Of a stretch of DNA of 64,000 nt, positions 17,870-25,698 are shown one piece after another. The stretch is from Nocardia panacis (GTDB lineage: Bacteria; Actinomycetota; Actinomycetes; Mycobacteriales; Mycobacteriaceae). The notes under the pieces were generated by a model. It saw only the letters and a program-made list of their open reading frames with translations, had not been told where the DNA came from and did not search any database. The translations under genes were made by a program, and so were the position numbers. The DNA is taken from NCBI RefSeq assembly GCF_003598715.1, contig NZ_QZFU01000019.1, positions 124,001 to 188,000 of the forward strand. The letters are read 5' to 3'. Numbering within the stretch: position 1 is the stretch's first letter; the number at the start of each line of letters is the position of its first letter.

Positions 17870-19078
17870 GTGGCACGGGTCGAGACAGGCACCGAACCGG
17901 CTGCGGCACAGAGAATTTCGGCCGGATCCGACAAGCCCGCCATCGTGTTCGACCGGGTCGGCGTCCGCTATGGCGCCACCGTGGCGCTGGCCGATTTCAC
18001 ATTGCGCGTGGCCGCGGGCGAGACGGTGGCGCTGCTCGGCCCGAGCGGCTCCGGCAAGTCGACCGCGCTCAAGGCGCTGGCCGGATTCGTCCGGCCCACC
18101 TCGGGCGCGGTCCGACTGGCGGGGCGCGATGTCACCCACCTGTCCCCTGCCGAGCGCGGCATCGGCGTGGTGGTGCAGTCCTACGCGCTGTTCCCGCATA
18201 TGACCGTCTTCGGGAATGTGGCCTTCGGCCTGAGATCACATCGGGTGCCGCGCCGCGAGCTCGCCGGGCGGGTGCGGGAGGCATTGAACATGGTCGGCAT
18301 GGTCGACTACGTCGAGCGCCTGCCGCGCGAGCTGTCGGGTGGTCAGCAGCAGCGGGTGGCGATCGCCCGCGCGTTGGCGATCCGACCGAAGGTGCTGCTG
18401 CTCGACGAGCCGCTGGCCGCGCTGGACGCGCAGTTGCGCCAGTCCATGCTGGGCGAGTTGCAGCAGTTGCGCACGGCGCTGCCGGATACCGCGATGCTGT
18501 ATGTCACCCATGATCAAGCCGAGGCGCTGGCGCTTGCGGACCGGATCGCGGTGATGCGCGAGACCAGGCTGGTGGATATCGATACCGCCGAGAACCTGTG
18601 GCAGCGGCCACCTTCCGGATTCACCGCCGCCTTCCTCGGCGGGGCGAACCTGCTGAGCTGCACGGTGAATCGGGTGGCGGGCGGGGCGGCGCTGGTCACC
18701 GCAGGCGCGCACACGCTACGCGCCGAAGCGCCCAAACCCGGTGTGGGGCAGTTGGACTGGACGCCCAACGGTGCGGCGCTGCTGTGTGTGCGCCCGCACA
18801 CCATCCGAATCGGGGCGATCGGCGAACGGGAGGCATTGCGCGGCGCCGTCATCGCGAGCGTATGGCGCGGCGCGTCCACCAGGCTGACCGTCGCGGTGGA
18901 CGGACTGGCGGACGAACTCATCATCGATGTGCCCGGCCACGCGACGGTTTCGGTCCACTCCCCCGTCGGCGTGCTGTTCCCGGATCCGGCCGGTGTGCTC
19001 ATCGCACCCTCGGTCGGCGCCGAATCTTCCTCCCTGACCGCGACCCACGCGGTCCGTGCGCCGGAAACGCGGGCATGA
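17870..19078 (+). CDS. ABC transporter ATPase of the phosphonate-type importer
   Basis: A 402-residue ATPase. Walker A is LLGPSGSGKST, the Q-loop VVVQSYALFPHMTV, the signature LSGGQQQRVAIARAL, Walker B VLLLDEPLAAL and the H-loop YVTHDQAEAL. A C-terminal TOBE-like extension of about 130 residues follows, as in the PotA/FbpC group. The GTG at 17870 starts one base after the preceding stop codon. It powers uptake through the two permeases encoded next and corresponds to PhnT in role. Confidence 0.9.
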   Translation: MARVETGTEPAAAQRISAGSDKPAIVFDRVGVRYGATVALADFTLRVAAGETVALLGPSGSGKSTALKALAGFVRPTSGAVRLAGRDVTHLSPAERGIGVVVQSYALFPHMTVFGNVAFGLRSHRVPRRELAGRVREALNMVGMVDYVERLPRELSGGQQQRVAIARALAIRPKVLLLDEPLAALDAQLRQSMLGELQQLRTALPDTAMLYVTHDQAEALALADRIAVMRETRLVDIDTAENLWQRPPSGFTAAFLGGANLLSCTVNRVAGGAALVTAGAHTLRAEAPKPGVGQLDWTPNGAALLCVRPHTIRIGAIGEREALRGAVIASVWRGASTRLTVAVDGLADELIIDVPGHATVSVHSPVGVLFPDPAGVLIAPSVGAESSSLTATHAVRAPETRA

Positions 19079-19121
19079 GGGGCCCGCGCTTCCGGAGCGC
19101 GCGGCTCGATCGGATACGCCG

Positions 19122-19997
19122 ATGACCGAATTGCTGGAACACACCGAGATCCCGACTCCCACGCAACCCTTGCGCACTTGGCGTCCGGTTCTGTGGACCA
19201 TGCCGCCGCTGCTGGTCGTAGCGCTGATCGCCGGCTACCCGATCGCGCGGGTACTCGCCGAATCCACCGTCACCCCGACCGGCCGCGGTCTGGGCGTCTG
19301 GTCGACCACGCTCGCCGCCGAGTCGTTCCGCGATGCCCTGTGGCACACCGTCATGATCGCCGTCGCGTCGACGGCGGGCTGCCTGGCCCTCGGCGGCTTC
19401 CTTGCGGTGGTGCTGGCTTTCGTGCCCTTTCCGGGCTCGACGGTGCTCGGTCGCCTCATCGACAGTGTGCTCACGCTGCCGTCCTTCCTCGTGACGCTGG
19501 CCTTCACCTTCCTCTACGGCACGGCGGGCGCGGTCAACGTGCTCATCACCCAGATCACCGGCCGCACAACGCCGCTGCTCGACTTCCTCACCACACCGTG
19601 GGGGGTCATCGCGGCGGAGACCACCTTCTTCACACCGTTCGTGGTGCGCCCACTGCTGGCCGCCTTCGCCCAACTGCCGCGGGAACAACTCGATGTGGCG
19701 GCGAGTTTGGGCGCCTCTCCGTGGCGGGTGCTGCGGCAGGTGGTGCTGCCCGAGGCGTGGCCCGCATTGGCGGCGGGCGGCAGTCTCGTATTGCTGCTGA
19801 CACTCAACGAATTCGGCATCGTCCTGTTCACCGGGGCCAAGGGCGTGCTGACATTGCCCGCCATGATCTACACCCGAGGCATCGTCACCTTCGACCTGCC
19901 CGGCGCGGCGGTGCTGGCCTCGGTGCAGGTGGCGCTGTCGCTGACCCTGTACGGCTGCTATCGGGTGGTCTTCGCCCGCTTCGGGAAGGGACGCTGA
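19122..19997 (+). CDS. ABC permease 1 of the phosphonate-type importer
   Basis: A 291-residue membrane protein with six predicted transmembrane helices, for example LLVVALIAGYPIARVLA and GCLALGGFLAVVLAF. The EAA loop that contacts the ATPase is DVAASLGASPWRVLRQVVLPEAWPALAAG. The ATG at 19122 (MTELLEHTEI) is chosen; upstream residues overlap the ATPase gene. Order and family match PhnU of 2-aminoethylphosphonate transporters. Confidence 0.88.
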   Translation: MTELLEHTEIPTPTQPLRTWRPVLWTMPPLLVVALIAGYPIARVLAESTVTPTGRGLGVWSTTLAAESFRDALWHTVMIAVASTAGCLALGGFLAVVLAFVPFPGSTVLGRLIDSVLTLPSFLVTLAFTFLYGTAGAVNVLITQITGRTTPLLDFLTTPWGVIAAETTFFTPFVVRPLLAAFAQLPREQLDVAASLGASPWRVLRQVVLPEAWPALAAGGSLVLLLTLNEFGIVLFTGAKGVLTLPAMIYTRGIVTFDLPGAAVLASVQVALSLTLYGCYRVVFARFGKGR

Positions 19998-19999
19998 GC

Positions 20000-20797
20000 G
20001 TGCTGGTCTGGACGCGTACCGGAAAGTCCGTGCTGCTCACGGTGTTCGGGCTGGTGGTGCTGCTGGTGTTCGGCGCGCCGATCGCCACGGTGGTCGCGGC
20101 GGGTTTCGCCGGACGCTGGACGGGTCCGCTGCCATCCCGGTTGGGCCTGGTCAATTTTCGCACCGCACTGTCGGGCGAGGACGCGGCCAGTCTGTCGGTC
20201 AGTCTCCAGACCGCGCTGTTGGCGGGCACGCTCGCGCTGGTGCTGGGCGCCTGGGCGGCGCTGGCCGCGCGGGAGGCGCCCGGCTGGTGTCGCAGGCTGG
20301 CCGACGCGGTGTTCCACCTGCCGGTCGCGGTGCCGTCGGTGGCCATCGGGCTCGGGGTGCTGATCGCGTTCAATGAGCGTCCGATGCTGCTCGGCGGGAC
20401 CAAATGGATTGTCATCGTGGCACATTCGGTATTGGTGCTGGCGTACGCGTTCAGCGCGGTGTCGGCGGCGCTCGACCGGCTGGATCCGGCGTATCGGCAG
20501 GCCGCGGAGTCGCTCGGTGCAGGCCCGGTGCGGGTGCTGTGCCAGGTGACCCTGCCACTGCTGCTGCCCGCCCTCGGCGCGGCGGCGGGCCTGTCGGTGG
20601 CACTGTCGATGGGCGAGTTGGGCGCGACGATCATGGTGTATCCGGCGACGTGGCGCACGCTGCCGGTGGCCATCTTCGGCGAGACCGACCGCGGCGACGT
20701 GCACGCGGCGGCGGCCGCAACCACTCTGCTGGTACTCGTGACACTGCTGGCGCTGGTTCTGCTCGGCCGGATTCGCGGACGCGCGGCGGTCCGGTGA
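20000..20797 (+). CDS. ABC permease 2 of the phosphonate-type importer
   Basis: A 265-residue membrane protein with about six helices. The EAA loop reads RQAAESLGAGPVRVLCQVTLPLLLPALG. The GTG at 20000 lies two bases after the stop codon of permease 1, so the genes are coupled; much longer upstream frames are antisense-like artefacts. It is the second half of the heteromeric channel (PhnV-like) and the last gene of the locus. Confidence 0.88.
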   Translation: MLVWTRTGKSVLLTVFGLVVLLVFGAPIATVVAAGFAGRWTGPLPSRLGLVNFRTALSGEDAASLSVSLQTALLAGTLALVLGAWAALAAREAPGWCRRLADAVFHLPVAVPSVAIGLGVLIAFNERPMLLGGTKWIVIVAHSVLVLAYAFSAVSAALDRLDPAYRQAAESLGAGPVRVLCQVTLPLLLPALGAAAGLSVALSMGELGATIMVYPATWRTLPVAIFGETDRGDVHAAAAATTLLVLVTLLALVLLGRIRGRAAVR

Positions 20798-21359
20798 GCC
20801 GAGTCAGCTTCCTTATGGCAACCTTCGATCGTGCTGCGCGACACCGCCTCCCGAGACGGCGGAACCCGACGCTACCGGCCTTGATGCGCAGACCATCCGC
20901 CGCGGAACGATTTACCGCCGCAAATTTGGAACGAAGATATTTCAATCTTGATGGGATGATATGGGGTTTGGCGACACCGGGATCGCGAAAACACAATGCG
21001 TCGGAAATATCCCGCACATTCGCCGAGACCGGATCGACGCTCGGAATTCAAGGGGGCTGCACCACACCGGCGCATACCGGCGATTCGCGTTTCCCATCCC
21101 GACATCGGAATTCGGTGTTCAACAGCGGAAAGCAAGAGGAACGCGCGACCGAGAGAATTCGCCCCGTGCGAAGCGGGGCGGGCGTGCCGCGCCAGTCGAC
21201 CACGCGGCACGCCGGGCGGGGCGCCCCGTTGCGCCCGCCGTCACTGTGCGGGCGGATATTCCCCGGCGCGAAGCCACTGGTCGGATGACTGCGCGCGTAG
21301 TGCCACCCGCGACGCAGTGCGACGAGTCAGCTCTCGGGAGGAGTCACTGCTCGGGGGAT
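20798..21359. other. 562-bp gene-free stretch after the phosphonate locus
   Basis: No open frame here looks coding. The first half is relatively AT-rich (around 20900-20970), unlike the surroundings. The second half holds consecutive strong hairpins at 21160-21227, described separately. Near 21328-21375 there are three loose 17-bp repeats around GTCACTGCTCGGG that run into the end of the DUF4254 gene. It may be a remnant of a decayed gene or an untranslated RNA region. Confidence 0.45.
21160..21227. repeat. Cluster of three GC-rich hairpins
   Basis: First CGCCCCG-7 nt-CGGGGCG (21160-21180). Then GGCGTGCCGCG (21181-21191) and its perfect reverse complement CGCGGCACGCC (21203-21213) with an 11-nt loop. 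Then the palindrome GGGGCGCCCC (21218-21227). No T-run follows on the plus strand. It could be a terminator region or a structured RNA. Confidence 0.45.
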
Positions 21360-21803
21360 TCACTGCTCAGGTAGACGACGTCGGCCACCGGCCACATCGG
21401 TGACCAGATCAGTGTACCCATCGACGAGTTCCGCCAGGTGATACCAGTGTTTATGGGTATTGTCGCTGCCGACCCCGTCCGCATCGATGGCGGTATTGGC
21501 GTCGACCCAACTGCGCGCCATCCGGTCGACCACCGCGCCGAGACTCTCGGTGTGCAGCGAGGCGCCGTTGCGGTGCTGGGGGACCTCCTGGGCGATCCAG
21601 TCGTTGATATCGTCGACGAGTTCACCGCGCCTGCAGTCGATCTCGGCCACCAGGTCCGCGTCGCGGATCTGCGCGCGGCGGGCGTGCAATTCGGCCAGCG
21701 CGTGGGCCGAGCGGAGCAATTCCCTGTCCTGGAAACGTCGCCCCTGAAATGCGCAAAGCAATTGCGGTGCGGTGGGCAGGACGCCCATGGTCGGCGCGCT
21801 CAT
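21360..21803 (-). CDS. DUF4254 domain protein (copy 1)
   Basis: A 147-residue helical protein recognised as DUF4254 by the pattern LAELHARRAQIRDADLVAEIDCRRGELVDDINDWI, then a conserved HTESLGAVVDRMARSWVDA and a C-terminal LAELVDGYTDLVTDVAGGRRRLP. Its function is not known. A second copy lies at 31945-32409 with the same order of motifs. The ATG at 21803 is chosen because GAGG stands 7 nt upstream; longer starts up to 21917 would add residues without family resemblance. It has no operon partner. Confidence 0.78.
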   Translation of the reverse strand: MSAPTMGVLPTAPQLLCAFQGRRFQDRELLRSAHALAELHARRAQIRDADLVAEIDCRRGELVDDINDWIAQEVPQHRNGASLHTESLGAVVDRMARSWVDANTAIDADGVGSDNTHKHWYHLAELVDGYTDLVTDVAGGRRRLPEQ

Positions 21804-22361
21804 CGCCGCGCCTCGCATTCGCCCCACATCCCGAATTCCCCCGACACCAACGCTCTTTGTACCAACATGAGTGGCTCTCGATTCGGTTTTCCCGGTCATT
21901 GGATCGGTCGTTCTCAACTACGTTAGCTGGATCATGCTCTTACAGATGCAAGAACGCAAGATTGCGTCCGCACTGCCGCGCCCCGGTTTCCTAACGATTC
22001 GTTAACGGCGGACACGCCGCCACGCAACCCGAGAGCGACCGCGCCGCAACATCTTCGAGATGCGAGCACACCGCGCCCGCGCCACGTGACATCGCGCGTA
22101 CCGGCGGGAATCCTCGGTAACTTGATCATCCCGCCGACTCCGATAGGGGTGCCGCCACGGCCGGATCCACCCCGGAATCCGATGCGAGCGAACCCGATCC
22201 GGGCGATCCTCCCCCATGAAACAGACTCTACGGTCCGACAGAAGCTGCGCCACTTCACATTCCGAGCCATCGCACCCGACGCAATGGATATCGCATCGAC
22301 GACAACACCATCCCCACCCACCCTTGACCTCGACTCGGGTTGAGCAGCCAGACTCGGCGCC
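21804..22361. other. 558-bp divergent region between DUF4254 and the DtxR-family gene
   Basis: No gene is supported. Two inverted repeats stand out: ACGCAA-GA-TTGCGT at 21954-21967 and TAACGA-T-TCGTTA at 21992-22004. Either could be a regulator site. No IdeR-type box (TTAGGTTAGGCTAACCTAA) was seen here. Confidence 0.45.
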
Positions 22362-23126
22362 ATGACCGTCCATGGCCTTGTCGACACCACCGAGATGTAT
22401 CTCAAAGCGGCCTACGAACTGGAAGAGGACGGCATCGTCGCGCTACGCGCCCGCATCGCCGAGCGACTCGGCCATCGCGCGCCGACGGTGAGCCAGACCG
22501 TGGCGCGGATGCAGCGCGACGGTCTGCTGGCGATCGGGGACGATCGACATCTGGAACTGTCGGCGGCGGGGCGGCGGCTGGCGGTGCGGGTCATGTGCAA
22601 ACATCGGCTCGCCGAGGTGCTCCTGCACCGGGTGATCGGATTGGATTGGGCGCAACTGCATACCGAGGCATGCCGCTGGGAGCACGTACTGTCGGCGAAG
22701 GTCGGACGCCGCGTCTTCGAGATCTGCGAGCGCCCGCGCTACTGCCCGTACGGCGCACCCATTCCCGGTCTCGCCGAACTCGGCGTCACCGGCGTGCCCG
22801 CGCCCCCGCCGGTGCCGGGACTCCAGGCCATGCCCGCCGCCGTGCGCGCCGGTCGCACCGCGGCGCGCCTGTATCGGATCAGCGAGCGCATCCAGGACGA
22901 TGTCGAATTCCTGCGCGGCCTGCGGGCCGCCGGGATCCTGCCCGGCGCACAGGTGGAACTGGCTCCCGCGCCGGGCAATCGAATCCGGGTCCGCGCCGGA
23001 CACGCGCCGCTGCTGCTCAGCCCCTATCAGGCGGCGATGCTCGTCATCTGCGATCCGCCCGCGATCGATCGGCGCGGCGCCGCGGGCAGGTCGCGGGAGA
23101 TCGCGCGCTCATCGGTGCCTCGCTGA
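22362..23126 (+). CDS. DtxR/IdeR-family metal-dependent regulator (second IdeR-like protein)
   Basis: A 254-residue regulator with an N-terminal winged helix (IAERLGHRAPTVSQTVARMQRDGLL) and a central dimerisation domain. Metal ligands align with M. tuberculosis IdeR at a constant +2 offset: Met12, Cys104, Glu107 and His108 for the primary site, and His81, Glu85 and His100 for the ancillary site. A C-terminal SH3-like domain follows. It should therefore sense Fe2+ or Mn2+. Divergence in the middle (VFEICERPRYCPYG, with two extra Cys) suggests a paralogue rather than the housekeeping IdeR. The ATG at 22362 is clear. Confidence 0.87.
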   Translation: MTVHGLVDTTEMYLKAAYELEEDGIVALRARIAERLGHRAPTVSQTVARMQRDGLLAIGDDRHLELSAAGRRLAVRVMCKHRLAEVLLHRVIGLDWAQLHTEACRWEHVLSAKVGRRVFEICERPRYCPYGAPIPGLAELGVTGVPAPPPVPGLQAMPAAVRAGRTAARLYRISERIQDDVEFLRGLRAAGILPGAQVELAPAPGNRIRVRAGHAPLLLSPYQAAMLVICDPPAIDRRGAAGRSREIARSSVPR

Positions 23127-23144
23127 CCCCGCGACCGAAGCGCG

Positions 23145-23594
23145 CTACCGACCGCGCAGTTCGCCGAGTCGAGTCTGCTCGTGGCGCACCGGGGTACCGT
23201 CGGGCCGCGTATAGATGACGCGTTCGAGGGGCTCGCCGGTGGTGCGATCGATCAGCGGACGGTACTCCTCGCCCGGCGCGACGGCATGGCGTTCGCCCCA
23301 TTGCCGCAGCCCGACCATCAGGTCGAAGAGTTCGGCGCCCTTGTCGGTGAGGACGTACTCGCGATAGTTGGTGCCGTCGGCGGCGGGTTCGGTGACCATG
23401 ATGTCCGCCGCGACCAGTGCCGAGAGCCGGTCGCTGAGCACATTCTTGGCAATGCCGAGGCTGCGCTGGAATTGGTTGAACCGGCGCAGGCCGTCGAAGG
23501 CGTCGCGCAGGATGAGCAGGGTCCAGCGGTCGCCGATCAGATCGACGGTGCGGACCACCGGACAGGATGTGGACGTCGCGGATAGTCGGGCCAC
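23145..23594 (-). CDS. HxlR-family transcriptional regulator
   Basis: A 149-residue winged-helix protein. It shows the HxlR hallmarks of an N-terminal Cys (STSCPVVRTVDLIGDRWTLLILR), then FNQFQRSLGIAKNVLSDRLSALV as the recognition region and YVLTDKGAELF as the wing. It is divergent from the MFS transporter gene, and the shared intergenic region has repeated TTGAAACCA-like elements. Regulation of the transporter, and possibly of itself, is the likely role. The single N-terminal Cys could act in redox or electrophile sensing, as in some family members; that is inference. Confidence 0.87.
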   Translation of the reverse strand: MARLSATSTSCPVVRTVDLIGDRWTLLILRDAFDGLRRFNQFQRSLGIAKNVLSDRLSALVAADIMVTEPAADGTNYREYVLTDKGAELFDLMVGLRQWGERHAVAPGEEYRPLIDRTTGEPLERVIYTRPDGTPVRHEQTRLGELRGR

Positions 23595-23610
23595 GAAACC
23601 TCCTCGGTTG

Positions 23611-23673
23611 CTGGTTGAAACCAGTTAGGTTGCAAATCGAAACTGATCTGCTCTATTCTCGATCTGGTTTCAA
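23611..23673. promoter_or_regulatory. HxlR operator candidates and divergent promoter
   Basis: CTGGTT-GA-AACCAG is an inverted repeat at 23611-23624. Inside it, TTGAAACCA (23615-23623) recurs in the opposite orientation as TGGTTTCAA at 23665-23673. TATTCT at 23654-23659 is a possible -10 for the transporter. The paired elements between divergent genes are typical operators. Confidence 0.5.
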
Positions 23674-23736
23674 TCTACTACCACCTTCCGGGACGCGGCC
23701 GAGTCCGTCGCATACCCGTTACCTGTCTGGAGCATC

Positions 23737-25014
23737 GTGAGTCACTCCTGCGCGCCCGAAATCACCCGCACCCCACCCGGTCTGCGCACCGGATCGACAA
23801 CCCTGCTCGCCGTGGCGGCAGGTCTGCTCGTCGCCAATATCTACTACGCCCAACCCATGCTGACCTGGATCGGCCGGGATATGGGCGTCGCCGAGTCCGA
23901 CCTCGGACTGGTCACCGCGCTGACCCAGGCGGGTCTGCTCACCGGGCTGATACTGCTGGTCCCGCTCGGCGACCGATACCGCAAGCGCACGCTCATCGTG
24001 TGGCAGACGCTCGCGGCCGCGGTGGGACTGGCCGCCATCGCGATGGCGACAGCCACCTGGGTGTTCTTCCTCGCCAACGCCATCGTCGGGGTGGTGGCGA
24101 GCGTGGCACAGTTGATCACCGCCTACGGCGCGACGGTCAGCGCGCCCGAACAGCGCGGCCGCGCCGTCGGCGTGATCACCAGCGGTGTGGTGTTGGGAAT
24201 CCTGCTGGCGCGCACGATATCCGGCGCACTCGCCGACGTACTGGGTTGGCGTTCGGTGTATTTCGCCTCGGCCGCCGTCATGCTCGTGCTCGCGGGCGCG
24301 CTGCGCCGTGCCCTACCCGCCGATCCGCTTCCCACCGAACGCCGCCCCTACGGCCAACTGATCGGCTCCCTGTTCACCCTCACCGTCCGCGAACCCGTCT
24401 TCCGGACCCGCAGTCTGCTCGGACTTTTCATGTTCGCGGCATTCGGCGCGCTGTGGGGATCGATGGCGCTACCGCTGTCCGACGGACCGTGGCACCTGAG
24501 CATCGGGCAGATCGGACTGTTCGGAATCGCGGGCGCGGCAGGCGCTTTGGGCGCGGCGCGGGCGGGCGCGCTGGCCGATCGCGGCTGGGGCGGTCGAATC
24601 ACCGGCGCGTCGGTAGTGCTGCTGACCGCGTCGTGGCTGCTGATCGGGCAACTGCCGAGCATACTGGTCCTGCTGACGATCGGCATCGTCGTCCTCGACC
24701 TGGCCGGGCAGGCGCTGCACGTGATCAACCAGGATTTGATCGTCCGCATCGACCCGGCGGCGAGCAGCGTCCTGATCGGCAGCTACATGGTGTACTACTC
24801 CCTCGGGTTCGGCGGCGGGGCCTACGCCGCGACCGCAGTCTACAGTTCGGGCGGCTGGACGGCCGTCTGCCTGCTCGGCGCCGCGCTGAGCCTCGCGGCG
24901 ACCGCCATCTGGGCCTTCGACACCCTGCGCGACCGAAGGACCGGTGCTCCGCGCACTCGGGCATTTCCGACTCACCACGCCGAATCCGGCACTGCCACCG
25001 ACCAACTGCGCTAG
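23737..25014 (+). CDS. MFS transporter (efflux type)
   Basis: A 425-residue protein with 12 predicted membrane helices. The loop 2-3 motif reads PLGDRYRKRTLIV, the major facilitator signature G-D-R-x-x-R-K. The N-terminal helix stretch LLVANIYYAQPML resembles the YgaY/YfcJ drug-efflux-like group often paired with HxlR regulators. The substrate is unknown. The GTG at 23737 follows GGAGCATC. A hydrophilic C-terminal tail of about 30 residues lacks conserved features. It stands alone, with the importer genes starting 36 bp downstream. Confidence 0.87.
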   Translation: MSHSCAPEITRTPPGLRTGSTTLLAVAAGLLVANIYYAQPMLTWIGRDMGVAESDLGLVTALTQAGLLTGLILLVPLGDRYRKRTLIVWQTLAAAVGLAAIAMATATWVFFLANAIVGVVASVAQLITAYGATVSAPEQRGRAVGVITSGVVLGILLARTISGALADVLGWRSVYFASAAVMLVLAGALRRALPADPLPTERRPYGQLIGSLFTLTVREPVFRTRSLLGLFMFAAFGALWGSMALPLSDGPWHLSIGQIGLFGIAGAAGALGAARAGALADRGWGGRITGASVVLLTASWLLIGQLPSILVLLTIGIVVLDLAGQALHVINQDLIVRIDPAASSVLIGSYMVYYSLGFGGGAYAATAVYSSGGWTAVCLLGAALSLAATAIWAFDTLRDRRTGAPRTRAFPTHHAESGTATDQLR

Positions 25015-25050
25015 CCTGCGACGGGTACCGGCCAGCGGGAAGGTGCGGCC

Positions 25051-25698
25051 CTGGAAACCCTGTGGAACTTCGTCCTCAGCCGACGCCATCAGTTGCTGAC
25101 CGATGCGTACCTGCATGTCTCGGCGGTCGTGCAGTCGGTGCTACTGGCCGCGCTGATCGCGGTGGCGCTCGGGGTGCTGGTGTATCGCAGTCCGCTCGGG
25201 TCGGCGCTGGCCACGGCGGCGGCGGGCGCGATACTCACCGTCCCGTCCTTCGCCCTGCTCGGTCTGCTTATTCCGGTGCTCGGACTCGGGGTCGCGCCGA
25301 CCCTCACCGCGATGGTGCTGTACGCGATCCTGCCGATCCTGCGCAATACCCTGGTCGGCCTGGCGGCGGTGGATCCCGCGGTGCTCGACGCGGCGCGCGG
25401 CGTGGGCATGGGCCGCGCGAAAGTGTTGGCGCGCATCGAATTCCCGCTCGCCTGGCCGTCGATCCTGACCGGCGTCCGAATCAGCGTCCAACTACTCATG
25501 GGCATACTCGCCATCGCCGCCTACGCCAAGGGGCCGGGCCTGGGCAATCTCATCCTGTCCGGACTGGCGCGGCTCGGCAGCCCGAACGCGGTGCCGCAGG
25601 CGCTGATCGGAACCGTGCTGATCGTGGGGCTGGCGCTGCTGCTCGATGCGCTGCTGGTCCTGCTCGGCCGCGCCACCACGGCGAAGGGAATCCGATGA
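25051..25698 (+). CDS. OpuC-type osmoprotectant ABC permease (first), probable CTG start
   Basis: A permease of the glycine-betaine/choline (ProW/OpuCB) group. It shows VLDAARGVGMGRAKVLARIEFPLAWPSILTGVR as the ATPase-contact loop and LSGLARLGSPNAVPQAL near the C-terminus. Family members begin close to METLWNFV..RHQLLTDAYLH. In this frame that sequence starts with CTG at 25051, with GGGAAGG about 7 nt upstream and no ATG or GTG available. The next usable start is TTG at 25093, which would remove the first 14 residues. With CTG the product is 215 aa. It overlaps the ATPase gene (ATGA). Confidence 0.82.
   Translation: METLWNFVLSRRHQLLTDAYLHVSAVVQSVLLAALIAVALGVLVYRSPLGSALATAAAGAILTVPSFALLGLLIPVLGLGVAPTLTAMVLYAILPILRNTLVGLAAVDPAVLDAARGVGMGRAKVLARIEFPLAWPSILTGVRISVQLLMGILAIAAYAKGPGLGNLILSGLARLGSPNAVPQALIGTVLIVGLALLLDALLVLLGRATTAKGIR

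Noticed and set aside
20961..21374. Short plus-strand ORFs in the gene-free stretch after the phosphonate permeases
   Set aside because: Codon use is unlike the neighbours, no domain is recognisable and no ribosome-binding site is present.
24000..25694. N-terminal extension of the OpuC ATPase frame through the MFS gene
   Set aside because: Translation is Arg-rich nonsense across the MFS gene; the ATPase clearly starts at the ATG at 25695.
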